The notes under the pieces: model-generated | Told to the model about the DNA's origin: nothing | What the model saw: only the letters and a program-made list of their open reading frames with translations | Databases searched by the model: none | Position numbers and translations under genes: made by a program | Assembly: GCA_947501315.1 (NCBI GenBank) | Contig: CANMXH010000011.1 | Span: forward strand, 1 to 20,130 | Direction: 5' to 3' | DNA: 20,130 nt | DNA from: Caulobacteraceae bacterium | GTDB taxonomy: Bacteria > Pseudomonadota > Alphaproteobacteria > Caulobacterales > Caulobacteraceae | Shown here: one piece after another, positions 7,688-14,438 of the stretch | Layout of the letters: each line of letters opens with the position of its first letter | Numbering within the stretch: position 1 is the first letter of the stretch

Positions 7688-8542
7688 TCATTCGGCTGCG
7701 AGCGCCGCCTCGCGCTCGATACCGAGTTCCTGCATCTCGCGCTTCAGCGTGGGATAGTAGGCGATTGCCCCCTGCAGGCCGCCCGATACATCGATCGACG
7801 CCGCGCTGAGGTAGGACGCCAGATCACTGGCGAGGAAGACACAGACATTGGCGACTTCGTCCGGTTGGCCGAGCCGGCCCAGCGGCACGATCTTGACGAC
7901 CATTTCCAGGAATTCCTCGCGCGTGATCGTTGACGGCATTTCCTTGTAGTGGCGATCCCACTGACCGGTGTCGATCCAGCCCATGTTAAGGCTGTTCACC
8001 AGGATGTTGTCCTTGGCCAATTGCTGACCCAGCAGCTTTGACAGGGCTATGCCGGCTGCGCGGTTGGTCACTGACGGAATGCCGTCCGGCGTCGGCAGGG
8101 CACCGGCCAGGGCATTGATGTTGATGATGCGGCCCCATTTCTGCTTGCGCATGTGGGGCACGACCGCCTGGACGAACCGGAAGTGAGCCACCTGAATATT
8201 GTTGGCGTGGTCCAGGATGTCCTCGGGCTCGAGGCTCTCGATACTCCCTCCCTTGCCCTGACCGGCGTTGTTGACCAGCACATCGACACCGTCCCAGGCC
8301 AAGGCGACCTGCTCCACAAAAGCCCGAACGGCGGCAGTGTCGCGAACATCCAGCGCGACCGCGATGACGTCAGCGGCACCCAGGGCACGCATCTCTTCGG
8401 CGACGAGGGCCAGGGCTTCTGTGCCGCGCGAACAGATTGCCAGACGCACGCCCTCGCGGGCAAAGGCGGCAGCTGTCGCCCGCCCGATACCGCGGCTTGC
8501 GCCTGTCACGATAACTCGCTTGGCGCTGAGATCGATTTGCAT
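7688..8542 (-). CDS. SDR-fold protein SDR5 lacking the Ser-Tyr-Lys active site
   Basis: A 284-aa SDR-fold protein with an intact nucleotide-binding half: GASRGIG at 14-20, S38-R39-G40 after strand 2 (NADP-type), D65, NNAG at 91-94. The catalytic half is altered at every key site. A144 stands where Ser is expected (NINALAG), and thirteen residues later, the normal Ser-to-Tyr spacing, the motif reads SVTNR, so S157 replaces Tyr and R161 replaces Lys. The C-terminus is well kept (VCVFLASDLASYLSAASIDVSGG), so this is a conserved variant rather than a decaying gene. It is read alone, leftward, away from tetR. It could be an atypical reductase, isomerase-like or binding protein; the reaction cannot be predicted. 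Only a weak GGAA precedes the ATG. Confidence 0.87.
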   Translation of the reverse strand: MQIDLSAKRVIVTGASRGIGRATAAAFAREGVRLAICSRGTEALALVAEEMRALGAADVIAVALDVRDTAAVRAFVEQVALAWDGVDVLVNNAGQGKGGSIESLEPEDILDHANNIQVAHFRFVQAVVPHMRKQKWGRIININALAGALPTPDGIPSVTNRAAGIALSKLLGQQLAKDNILVNSLNMGWIDTGQWDRHYKEMPSTITREEFLEMVVKIVPLGRLGQPDEVANVCVFLASDLASYLSAASIDVSGGLQGAIAYYPTLKREMQELGIEREAALAAE

Positions 8543-8706
8543 TTCAATTCGTTCCGGAAGACTTTGGGCCGTGTTGGCTGGTGCAATATTTTCTAATCAA
8601 AATTGGCATTTCTGTCTCGCTTTATCTCCCGGCGACCGCCACCCGGTTTGCCATCCCGGACCCGTCCGACTAAGCAGGCTTCTGATTGAATCGGAGCGCG
8701 TTGCGC
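8543..8706. promoter_or_regulatory. Divergent control region of SDR5 and tetR with repeated half-sites
   Basis: A 164-bp intergenic region between divergent SDR5 and the TetR-family gene, the usual location for a TetR operator. It has an AT-rich core (8583-8615). Within it, TGGCATTTCTGT at 8604-8615 is identical to 1917-1928 in the dioxygenase control region. Just to the left, GCAATATTTTCTAA at 8583-8596 resembles the GCATTTTCTAT read on the other strand at 1939-1929. A GCAttTtCT-type half-site, used in different orientations, would explain both regions. This is a by-eye pattern, not a proven operator. Confidence 0.5.
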
Positions 8707-9381
8707 ATGACTGTCAGCGCTCGAACATCACGTGTGGCACCCGAGATCGCTCTTTCGAACACCGCAGACCTTGCCGCGAGCCCGAGTTCAGCGGTTCGGG
8801 CGCGTCGGCCTGATCCTCGGGCGGCACGGACCATTGATAACATCATCAACGCCGCCCAGAGCGTGATGATGAACCAGGGTACGCCACGCATCACGGCTCA
8901 GGATGTCTGCGATTCGGCCGGCGTCTCGCGCGGCACCCTTTATCGCTATTTTCCCTCGATGGACGCCGTACTCGAGGCCGTGGTCCTCAGACTTCGGACC
9001 GAAACGGACCGGGAGCTGAACCGTGCGCTGGAGGGATGCGAAACCCCGACGGAACGCTTTGCCGCCTTCCTGAAATACAGTGTCTCAAACAATGAGACCC
9101 GGCGCGGGTCACAGTTCCTGCAGGTCGAGCCCGCCTTCGTCCTGCGATATTTCGAGTCGAATTTCGATCATTTCATCGCCCGTGTCCTGACTGCGCTGGA
9201 CCCCGTGTTCGATGCCTGGGAGGCCGACATCGGCATGACGCTCGACCGGAGCGCCCTGGCGGAGATGATGGTCAGGCTGGCGCTCAGCGAGACGGTTGTC
9301 TTGCCAACACACGGCAAGCACCTTGCGCTTCGTCTGCAGGCCACAATCGACGGTGTCCTCCGCGCCCTCAAGCGGGATTAG
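8707..9381 (+). CDS. TetR-family transcriptional regulator
   Basis: A 224-aa regulator, probably the ligand-responsive repressor of the surrounding catabolic genes. The N-terminal helix-turn-helix domain spans about 38-96, with the recognition segment ITAQDVCDSAGVSRGTLYRYF around 62-82, and the rest is a helical ligand-binding and dimerisation domain. An unusually long, Ala/Ser-rich stretch of about 38 residues precedes the HTH; the true start could be later, but the ATG at 8707 has GGAG ten bases upstream. A TTG seven codons earlier is less likely. It diverges from SDR5 and ends with a three-base tail-to-tail overlap with the FAH-family gene. Autoregulation through the shared upstream region is typical for the family but is inference here. 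Confidence 0.92.
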   Translation: MTVSARTSRVAPEIALSNTADLAASPSSAVRARRPDPRAARTIDNIINAAQSVMMNQGTPRITAQDVCDSAGVSRGTLYRYFPSMDAVLEAVVLRLRTETDRELNRALEGCETPTERFAAFLKYSVSNNETRRGSQFLQVEPAFVLRYFESNFDHFIARVLTALDPVFDAWEADIGMTLDRSALAEMMVRLALSETVVLPTHGKHLALRLQATIDGVLRALKRD

Positions 9382-10235
9382 GCAGGCGATTCGGCGGTCT
9401 TCGGTTCGATCGTGTTACGAAGCCGGCCGATTCCTTCCAGCGTCACCTCGACAACGTCGCCTGGGTTAAGATACCGTCCTGACCCCTGTCCGACGCCTTC
9501 CGGCGTGCCGGTAAACAACAAGTCTCCGATGCCGAAGCTCACGCGAGGCTGAACGAACCGGATCAGTTCTCCGACGTCCCAGGTCATGTCCGCTGTCGTG
9601 CCGTTCTGACGGATCTCGCCGTTTATCGAAGTCGAGAGGCGCAGGGCAGGACTTCCCGGGGGGAATTCGTCGCGTGTGACAATCCATGGGCCGACCGGGG
9701 TCGAGCGATCCTGACTCTTGGCAGCGTAGAGATCCATGCCGATGCCTGCTGGTCCGCTGCGCTGCAGATCGCGGGCGCTGACGTCGTTGCCGGCAGTATA
9801 GCCGAGCACCGAAGCGAGAGGGTCATTGAGGTCGATGCTGTCGTCACCGATCACGACAACCAGCTCGCATTCATAGTCGAGTTCTTCGGTCAGTGGCGGG
9901 AAGCGTATTGGGTCCTGTGCACCGATCAGGGCACCGTAGGCCTTGAGGAAGGCGATCGGTTGGCTCGGCGGCGCTACCCCGAATTCGACCAAGTGTTTGC
10001 TGTAGTTGGCGCCGGCGATGACAACCTTGCTGGTGTTCTCGCATGGCGCGAGAAGCCGCAGGGACGACAGGGGGCGGGCAGAACCTTCGAACGTCAGCGC
10101 CGCCTCGCCGGCACCTTTGGTCACGCCCGGCCCCCAGTCTGTGATGCCTCCAACTATGGGCCGGGCCATGTCGGTGTCTGGGTCCACGACCGCCCAGAAC
10201 GGGACACCGCCATCAGTGCATCGTGCGAGCTTCAT
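9378..10235 (-). CDS. Fumarylacetoacetate hydrolase (FAH) family protein
   Basis: A 285-aa member of the FAH superfamily, which includes 2-hydroxypentadienoate hydratases, oxaloacetate decarboxylases and acylpyruvate or fumarylpyruvate hydrolases that act on ring-cleavage products. The metal site is visible: E122 and E124 (DYECEL) and D151 (GNDVSARD), with K173 in AKSQD. The domain runs from ANYSKH (76-81) to the GTPEGVG motif and the final strand. In this context it most likely acts on a product downstream of extradiol cleavage; which of the family's C-C hydrolysis, hydration or decarboxylation reactions it performs cannot be read off. The ATG overlaps the stop of the HIT gene (ATGA), and it is the last gene of the leftward amidohydrolase-HIT-FAH operon. 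Confidence 0.92.
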   Translation of the reverse strand: MKLARCTDGGVPFWAVVDPDTDMARPIVGGITDWGPGVTKGAGEAALTFEGSARPLSSLRLLAPCENTSKVVIAGANYSKHLVEFGVAPPSQPIAFLKAYGALIGAQDPIRFPPLTEELDYECELVVVIGDDSIDLNDPLASVLGYTAGNDVSARDLQRSGPAGIGMDLYAAKSQDRSTPVGPWIVTRDEFPPGSPALRLSTSINGEIRQNGTTADMTWDVGELIRFVQPRVSFGIGDLLFTGTPEGVGQGSGRYLNPGDVVEVTLEGIGRLRNTIEPKTAESPA

Positions 10236-10738
10236 GACTGGTTCCTGTTAGCAATGAAAGACTCGCAGGCGTCACGCAGTTCCGCCGCTATCGCGCGTGA
10301 GCGATCACGATCCTTGCGTCCAAACCGGGCGAGTAGGGGAGCGTTGTCGAATATCCGGTCGTCTCCAGGTGGACGACCGAGCATCATGAAATGGGTGTGG
10401 ATGGCATTGTCGCCCAGATAGATCACCGATGTCCGTTCGAACCGGCCATAGGCCTCAAGTCCGGATGCGAGGGTCTTTATGAGCGGCCCTAACTGGGCTG
10501 CGGCTGCGTCGGGGACAGACCCGATGCCGTTGTCATGAGCACGGGCGACCAGCATCAACATCCCGGGTACGTCCTGCATCGCGACGACGGCCCAGTGATG
10601 GCCAGACAGCACGACATCCTCCGGGGCCGCGGCATCAAGCATCCCGCAGATCTTGCAGTCAGTCGGATGGGTCATGGGCGTCCAGTTCGTCGCGCCGAGC
10701 GGCGAGGCTGTGGTTTGGGACGGCTCTGACGGGGTCAT
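10232..10738 (-). CDS. HIT-like (histidine triad) protein with incomplete triad
   Basis: A 168-aa protein resembling HIT-superfamily nucleotide hydrolases/transferases. It has a CxxC-type start (C28, C31), a DVVLSGHHWAVVAMQDVPG strand pair around 41-59, and a C-terminal motif N111-A-I-H114-T-H116-F-M118. The classic triad is HxHxH; here the third His is Met while the middle His, the nucleophile in active HIT enzymes, remains. The start at 10738 gives a 22-residue lead before an alternative ATG at 10675, and neither has a strong ribosome-binding site. It sits 27 bp after the amidohydrolase and overlaps the FAH-family gene. HIT proteins are not standard parts of aromatic pathways, so its role here is open. 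Confidence 0.75.
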   Translation of the reverse strand: MTPSEPSQTTASPLGATNWTPMTHPTDCKICGMLDAAAPEDVVLSGHHWAVVAMQDVPGMLMLVARAHDNGIGSVPDAAAAQLGPLIKTLASGLEAYGRFERTSVIYLGDNAIHTHFMMLGRPPGDDRIFDNAPLLARFGRKDRDRSRAIAAELRDACESFIANRNQS

Positions 10739-10765
10739 CCGACGCCGCCAGAGCCGAGTGACAGG

Positions 10766-11842
10766 TCAGGCGGTGACCGGCTTGTTTGCCCGTCCCATTT
10801 TGTTCAGATCGATGTGGAGAAGGTCGACGGCGTTTTTCCAGCGAACTTTTTCAAGGTCTTCAGCGGACATTCTGAGCCCAGTGGTCAAGTCACCCCTGAT
10901 TGCGTCCGAGCCGCCAAAATTGGTGCCATAGACCAGACGGTCGGCACCGATGACCTCCACCAGGGCTTGACGCATCGGAAGCTCATGCAGTTCCGGGTCG
11001 AACCAGAAGTTCGGCAAATACGCCTCCAGGTCCTTCTTGTTATGGACCACGTCGAGGTTCTTGATCGTCTGGGCCAGCCTGCCCAACTGATATGGCACGA
11101 AGCCGCCGGCGTGGGTGATATATACCTTCAGGTTGGGGAAACGGTCCAGAACGCCGCCGCAGATCAGGTACCAGAAGCATTTGGTCTCGTCGTAGTTCAT
11201 CCCGACGATGGCCGTGGTCTCGTACTTGTCGGTATTGGCCTTGGGGCCCCAGGTGACTGACTGGTTGTATCCGTGCACGAACATCGGGAGGTCGAGATCG
11301 CACAGTGTCTCCCAGATCACGTCCATTCGCGGATCATCGAATTCCATACCGCCGAAGTTCGAGCCGCCGGCGCTGAGGCCCTTGGCACCCAGCTCGGTGC
11401 AGGCGCGGCGGATCTCCTTGGCGGCGTTGACCGGATCCTGCAGCGCCGCAGTCGCCCACATCATCAGCCGGCCGCCTGAGCGGTCGCAATATTCGGCCAA
11501 AGTGTCGTTGACCGTGGTGGAGAACCTGTTCGCAAATGCCGGATCGGCCCAATACATGTAGCAGTGCGAAGGCACGGACAGCACCTGGGCGTCCTGACCC
11601 AAGGCATCCATGCCCGCGAGGCGGTGCTTCGGATCGTTCCACTTGGCCATGAACTCGGCGACTTCCATCGTTTCGCCGCGCTTGACCGCTGCCCGGCGCT
11701 CCGGCGAGCCCAGTGAGAGGATCCATTCGCCGACGCGCAACCGGATGTGGCCGTCATCATGCTTTTCGAAGAACGGACCCCAATGCGGGTCCTGATTATA
11801 ATAGCCCGGCAGCGGGGCATGGGCGTGTAGATCGATCAGCAT
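10766..11842 (-). CDS. Amidohydrolase-superfamily protein 1 (ACMSD/LigW/LigY-like, PF04909 type)
   Basis: A 358-aa TIM-barrel metal enzyme of the amidohydrolase_2 group, which contains aromatic-acid decarboxylases (ACMSD, gamma-resorcylate and 5-carboxyvanillate decarboxylases) and the meta-cleavage-product hydrolase LigY. Visible metal-site residues are H6 and H8 (DLHAH), H190 (FVHGYNQ) and H244 (YITHAGG). The strand-8 position, usually Asp, reads N308 in YGTNFGG. The ATG at 11842 is preferred to a longer frame because AGGAGG lies six bases before it and the HxH motif then falls at the N-terminus as in the family. It leads the operon with the HIT and FAH-family genes. It is a clear paralogue of the next gene to the right (shared HGxNQS, FWYLICGG, YGTNFGG). 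Decarboxylation or C-C hydrolysis of a ring-cleavage product are the best guesses. Confidence 0.88.
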   Translation of the reverse strand: MLIDLHAHAPLPGYYNQDPHWGPFFEKHDDGHIRLRVGEWILSLGSPERRAAVKRGETMEVAEFMAKWNDPKHRLAGMDALGQDAQVLSVPSHCYMYWADPAFANRFSTTVNDTLAEYCDRSGGRLMMWATAALQDPVNAAKEIRRACTELGAKGLSAGGSNFGGMEFDDPRMDVIWETLCDLDLPMFVHGYNQSVTWGPKANTDKYETTAIVGMNYDETKCFWYLICGGVLDRFPNLKVYITHAGGFVPYQLGRLAQTIKNLDVVHNKKDLEAYLPNFWFDPELHELPMRQALVEVIGADRLVYGTNFGGSDAIRGDLTTGLRMSAEDLEKVRWKNAVDLLHIDLNKMGRANKPVTA

Positions 11843-12052
11843 GTGAGTCCTCCTGCATCGAGACCCCTCTGACGGGGCTCTTCGAGCCGCTAGCGTTCCC
11901 TGACGCAAGTCATCGCATATTTTGAACGTTATCGTCGATAGTGTTCAGTTCATTCTCTGCCGCGAACCAATCTCGGGCAGAAACTTACCGGTCGGCGAGC
12001 CGCGGGCACGCACATTGGTCGGGTGGGCATGTCTCCGACTGGCGGATGATCG
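11843..12052. promoter_or_regulatory. 210-bp gap between the two amidohydrolase genes, probable promoter
   Basis: Both flanking genes run leftward, but the gap is too long for simple coupling, so amidohydrolase 1 probably has its own promoter here. A near-perfect dyad lies at 11923-11947 (listed separately). The rest shows no credible small gene; a 5-bp stem just beyond the amidohydrolase 2 stop is too weak to call a terminator. Confidence 0.4.
11923..11947. promoter_or_regulatory. 25-bp imperfect dyad, candidate operator of the amidohydrolase-HIT-FAH operon
   Basis: The left arm TGAACGTTATCG and the right arm CGATAGTGTTCA surround a central T at 11935. Ten of twelve positions pair; the two mismatches are the GT steps. 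It lies 81-105 bases upstream of the amidohydrolase 1 start, in an otherwise gene-free gap. Its size and symmetry suit a dimeric repressor. By a rough chance estimate about one such dyad could arise at random in 20 kb, so its position is the main argument. Confidence 0.4.
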
Positions 12053-13081
12053 TCAGGCGGCTCGGGCGGCCTCGCTTATGGCGAGTTTGAGCAGCTTGAT
12101 CGCATTGCCGCTGCGGATCTTGTCGCGATCACCGTCCGACAGGTCGATGCCTTCGGTTAGATCACCGTAGTCGTAGGCACCGCCGAAATTCGTGCCGTAG
12201 AGCAGGTTGTCGGCGCCGACCACTTCCACCACCGCCCGGCGAAGGGCCGGATGGTGAACGTCGAGGTCGAAGTAGAAATTCTTCATATAGTCCATCAGCG
12301 GACGTTGGTTCCTGGCGTCTGGTGCCATGACCCTGTTCAGGTCCGACAGCCGTCCCAACTGAAAAACGGCCATGCCGCCGGCATGACTGATGTAGGTCTT
12401 CAGGGTCGGATAGGCGTCCAGCGCGCCGCCGCAGATCAGGTACCAGAAGAAGAGGGTCTCATCGACGCAGTCGCCGACGATAGAGGTGGTCTCGAACCGG
12501 TCCTCGTGGTGACGCTCGCCCAGATAGATGGACTGGTTGAAGCCATGGACCATGATGGGAACGTCGAGCTCGGCCACCTTGGCCCAGACTGGAAAAAGGC
12601 GCCCGTCATAGGTCTGGATGCCGTCGAAATTGGTGCCACCGACGCAAAGGCCCTTGGCACCCAGAACCTTCACGGCCCGATCGATTTCTTCCACGGCCGC
12701 TGCCGGGTCAGCAAGGTTGGCATGGGCCCAGAAATCGAACTTGTCCGGCATCACTTGGCAGAATGCCGAGAGCTCGTCGTTGCAGATCCTCGCATACTCG
12801 TTCCCGAATTCGCCGGCCCAGTACATGAAGGCGTGCGACGGGGTGGACAGCACCAGCTTGTCTACACCGCGTTGTTTCATGACTTCCAGCCGCGCCGAAT
12901 GGGTCATTCGAGCGAGCAGATTGGCTTCGGCCTCGGCGTCATTTGCGGCCTTGGCGGGCTGTTTCGTGCCGAGCGAGAAATGGCCGACTGTCAGACCTTG
13001 TGGCTTCATGAACGGTCCCCAGAACGGGTGCCGGTTCAACATGCCGGGGGTGAAAAGGTGGGCGTGGACGTCGATCAGCAT
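12053..13081 (-). CDS. Amidohydrolase-superfamily protein 2, paralogue of protein 1
   Basis: A 342-aa TIM-barrel enzyme with the same layout as its neighbour: H6 and H8 (DVHAH), H179 (MVHGFNQS), H233 (YISHAGG) and N298 in LYGTNFGG where Asp is usual. The shared Asn and other shared blocks (PSHxxMYWA, FWYLICGG, HHPALRRAVVEV against a similar stretch) show that the pair arose by duplication. The region after residue 20 differs most, suggesting different substrates. The ATG has only a weak GGAT upstream. It diverges from the CynX-like permease and is separated from amidohydrolase 1 by 210 bp. Possible functions are decarboxylase or meta-cleavage-product hydrolase of the LigY type, which would fill the missing C-C hydrolase step; this is inference. 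Confidence 0.88.
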   Translation of the reverse strand: MLIDVHAHLFTPGMLNRHPFWGPFMKPQGLTVGHFSLGTKQPAKAANDAEAEANLLARMTHSARLEVMKQRGVDKLVLSTPSHAFMYWAGEFGNEYARICNDELSAFCQVMPDKFDFWAHANLADPAAAVEEIDRAVKVLGAKGLCVGGTNFDGIQTYDGRLFPVWAKVAELDVPIMVHGFNQSIYLGERHHEDRFETTSIVGDCVDETLFFWYLICGGALDAYPTLKTYISHAGGMAVFQLGRLSDLNRVMAPDARNQRPLMDYMKNFYFDLDVHHPALRRAVVEVVGADNLLYGTNFGGAYDYGDLTEGIDLSDGDRDKIRSGNAIKLLKLAISEAARAA

Positions 13082-13170
13082 AGGTTTATCCGGCGTCTGT
13101 TATCGGAATGATATTCTCATATGCGAATATTCGGTTGCAAGGCTCGCCGGGATAATCTTTTGCTTGCGCC
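13082..13170. promoter_or_regulatory. AT-rich divergent promoter region with inverted repeat
   Basis: An 89-bp gap between divergent amidohydrolase 2 and the CynX-like permease, so it should drive both. Its centre is strikingly AT-rich for this genome. It contains ATATTC (13111-13116) and GAATAT (13125-13130) as a 6-bp inverted repeat with an 8-bp spacer that includes CATATG, and the overlapping palindrome CGAATATTCG at 13124-13133. It does not match the word shared by the other two divergent regions, so a different regulator may act here. Confidence 0.45.
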
Positions 13171-14406
13171 ATGGTCGAGGTTCCAACGATAGCGCGAGAC
13201 GCTGGCCCCAGCCGCGACCGGCTGCTCTTGGCGGTCGGCATTGTTGGGTCGGCTTTCTGCCTGCGCCTTGTGTTCGCCAGCCTCTCGGTGCGACTGCCTG
13301 AAGTGGTAAGCGCGACAGGAATCCAGCCCTGGCAGGTCGGCGTTCTGACAACCTTGCCCGTGCTCTGTCTTGGTCTTTGTGCGCCAGCGGCACCGGTGCT
13401 GGCGAGACGGTGGGGGGTCGAGCGCAGTCTGTTTGGTGCCCTGCTCCTTATCGCCGTCGGAACCGCATTGCGGGCACTGGGACCCGTCTGGGCGCTGTTC
13501 TCGTTTTCTGTGCTGGCCGGGGGAGCGATAGCGGTGGCGAACGTCCTTCTGCCGACCCTCGTCAAAAGGGACTTTCCTGATCGAACGGCTTTGTTGACCG
13601 GAGCCTATGTCACCGCGATCTCGGGCGGTGCCGCCTTTGCCGCAGCGGTCACTGTTCCTGTTGAGGTGATCCTGGACGGTGGATGGCGGACCGGTCTCTC
13701 GATGTGGGCTATTCCGGCCCTCGCTGCGCTGTGCCTCTGGTGGCCGCGGCTGCTGCTGAAGGGGAAGCGGGACGGTGACGTCGTCTTGCCGGTCACCGGG
13801 TTGTGGCGTGATCCATTGGCCTGGAGTGTGGCGCTCTTCATGGGTTTTCAGTCGGCTCTGGCCTTCTGCGTGCTTGGCTGGCTCGCTCCTATCCTGCGAG
13901 AACGGGGGCTGGACGCTGTGACTGCAGGCTTGGTGCTGTCCGTCCTGATCGTAGTCCAGCTGGCGACATCCTTGACTATTCCATCAGTCGCCTCTCGTTG
14001 GCAGGGCCAGAAGCTGATCGCGGTCCTATTGTCCATCGCGGGAACAGTGGGTTTGCTCGGGCTTCTGCTTGCGCCGCTTGCGCAGGTCTGGGTCTGGGCG
14101 GTGATTCAGGGTCTAGCGCAGGGGGGGCTCTTTTCGCTGGCGCTGACGATGGTGCTGCTGCGCTCGCCCGACAGCCATGTGGCCTCTCACCTGTCCGGCA
14201 TGGCCCAGAGCGTTGGTTATGTGCCGGCGGCCCTGGCACCGCTGGGAGTGGGTCTTCTGCATCAGTGGACAGGCGGGTTCGAGGCTGTGGCCTGGCTGGT
14301 GGCGCTGATCGGGTCCGGCCTGGTTGTGACGGGACTGATCGCGGGTCGGCCGTCACTGGTGACAGCCCGGACAAGAGCGGTCTTCAACCCGAAGCCAGCC
14401 GGGTGA
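13171..14406 (+). CDS. CynX/NimT-family MFS transporter
   Basis: A 411-aa integral membrane protein with about 12 hydrophobic segments. The stretch around 120-150 (ANVLLPTLVKRDFPDRTALLTGAY) is characteristic of the cyanate/nitroimidazole (CynX/NimT) branch of MFS permeases, as is the early RLPEV...LTTLPVL region. Experimentally known members move cyanate or export 2-nitroimidazole, but most are uncharacterised; next to catabolic genes it may import a substrate or export a toxic intermediate. No strong ribosome-binding site precedes the ATG at 13171. The stop overlaps an ATG, but the next gene probably starts 33 bases later. Confidence 0.88.
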   Translation: MVEVPTIARDAGPSRDRLLLAVGIVGSAFCLRLVFASLSVRLPEVVSATGIQPWQVGVLTTLPVLCLGLCAPAAPVLARRWGVERSLFGALLLIAVGTALRALGPVWALFSFSVLAGGAIAVANVLLPTLVKRDFPDRTALLTGAYVTAISGGAAFAAAVTVPVEVILDGGWRTGLSMWAIPALAALCLWWPRLLLKGKRDGDVVLPVTGLWRDPLAWSVALFMGFQSALAFCVLGWLAPILRERGLDAVTAGLVLSVLIVVQLATSLTIPSVASRWQGQKLIAVLLSIAGTVGLLGLLLAPLAQVWVWAVIQGLAQGGLFSLALTMVLLRSPDSHVASHLSGMAQSVGYVPAALAPLGVGLLHQWTGGFEAVAWLVALIGSGLVVTGLIAGRPSLVTARTRAVFNPKPAG

Positions 14407-14438
14407 TGATGGACCGGGACATGAGAGAGGTGCGCGCC

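Noticed and set aside
12251..13111. 286-codon plus-strand frame inside amidohydrolase 2
   Set aside because: Antisense shadow; the minus strand carries all four expected His residues and a paralogue next door.
13998..14438. Long N-terminal extension of SDR6 into the permease gene
   Set aside because: The extension does not look like protein, overlaps a real membrane protein gene, and a good ribosome-binding site points to 14439.
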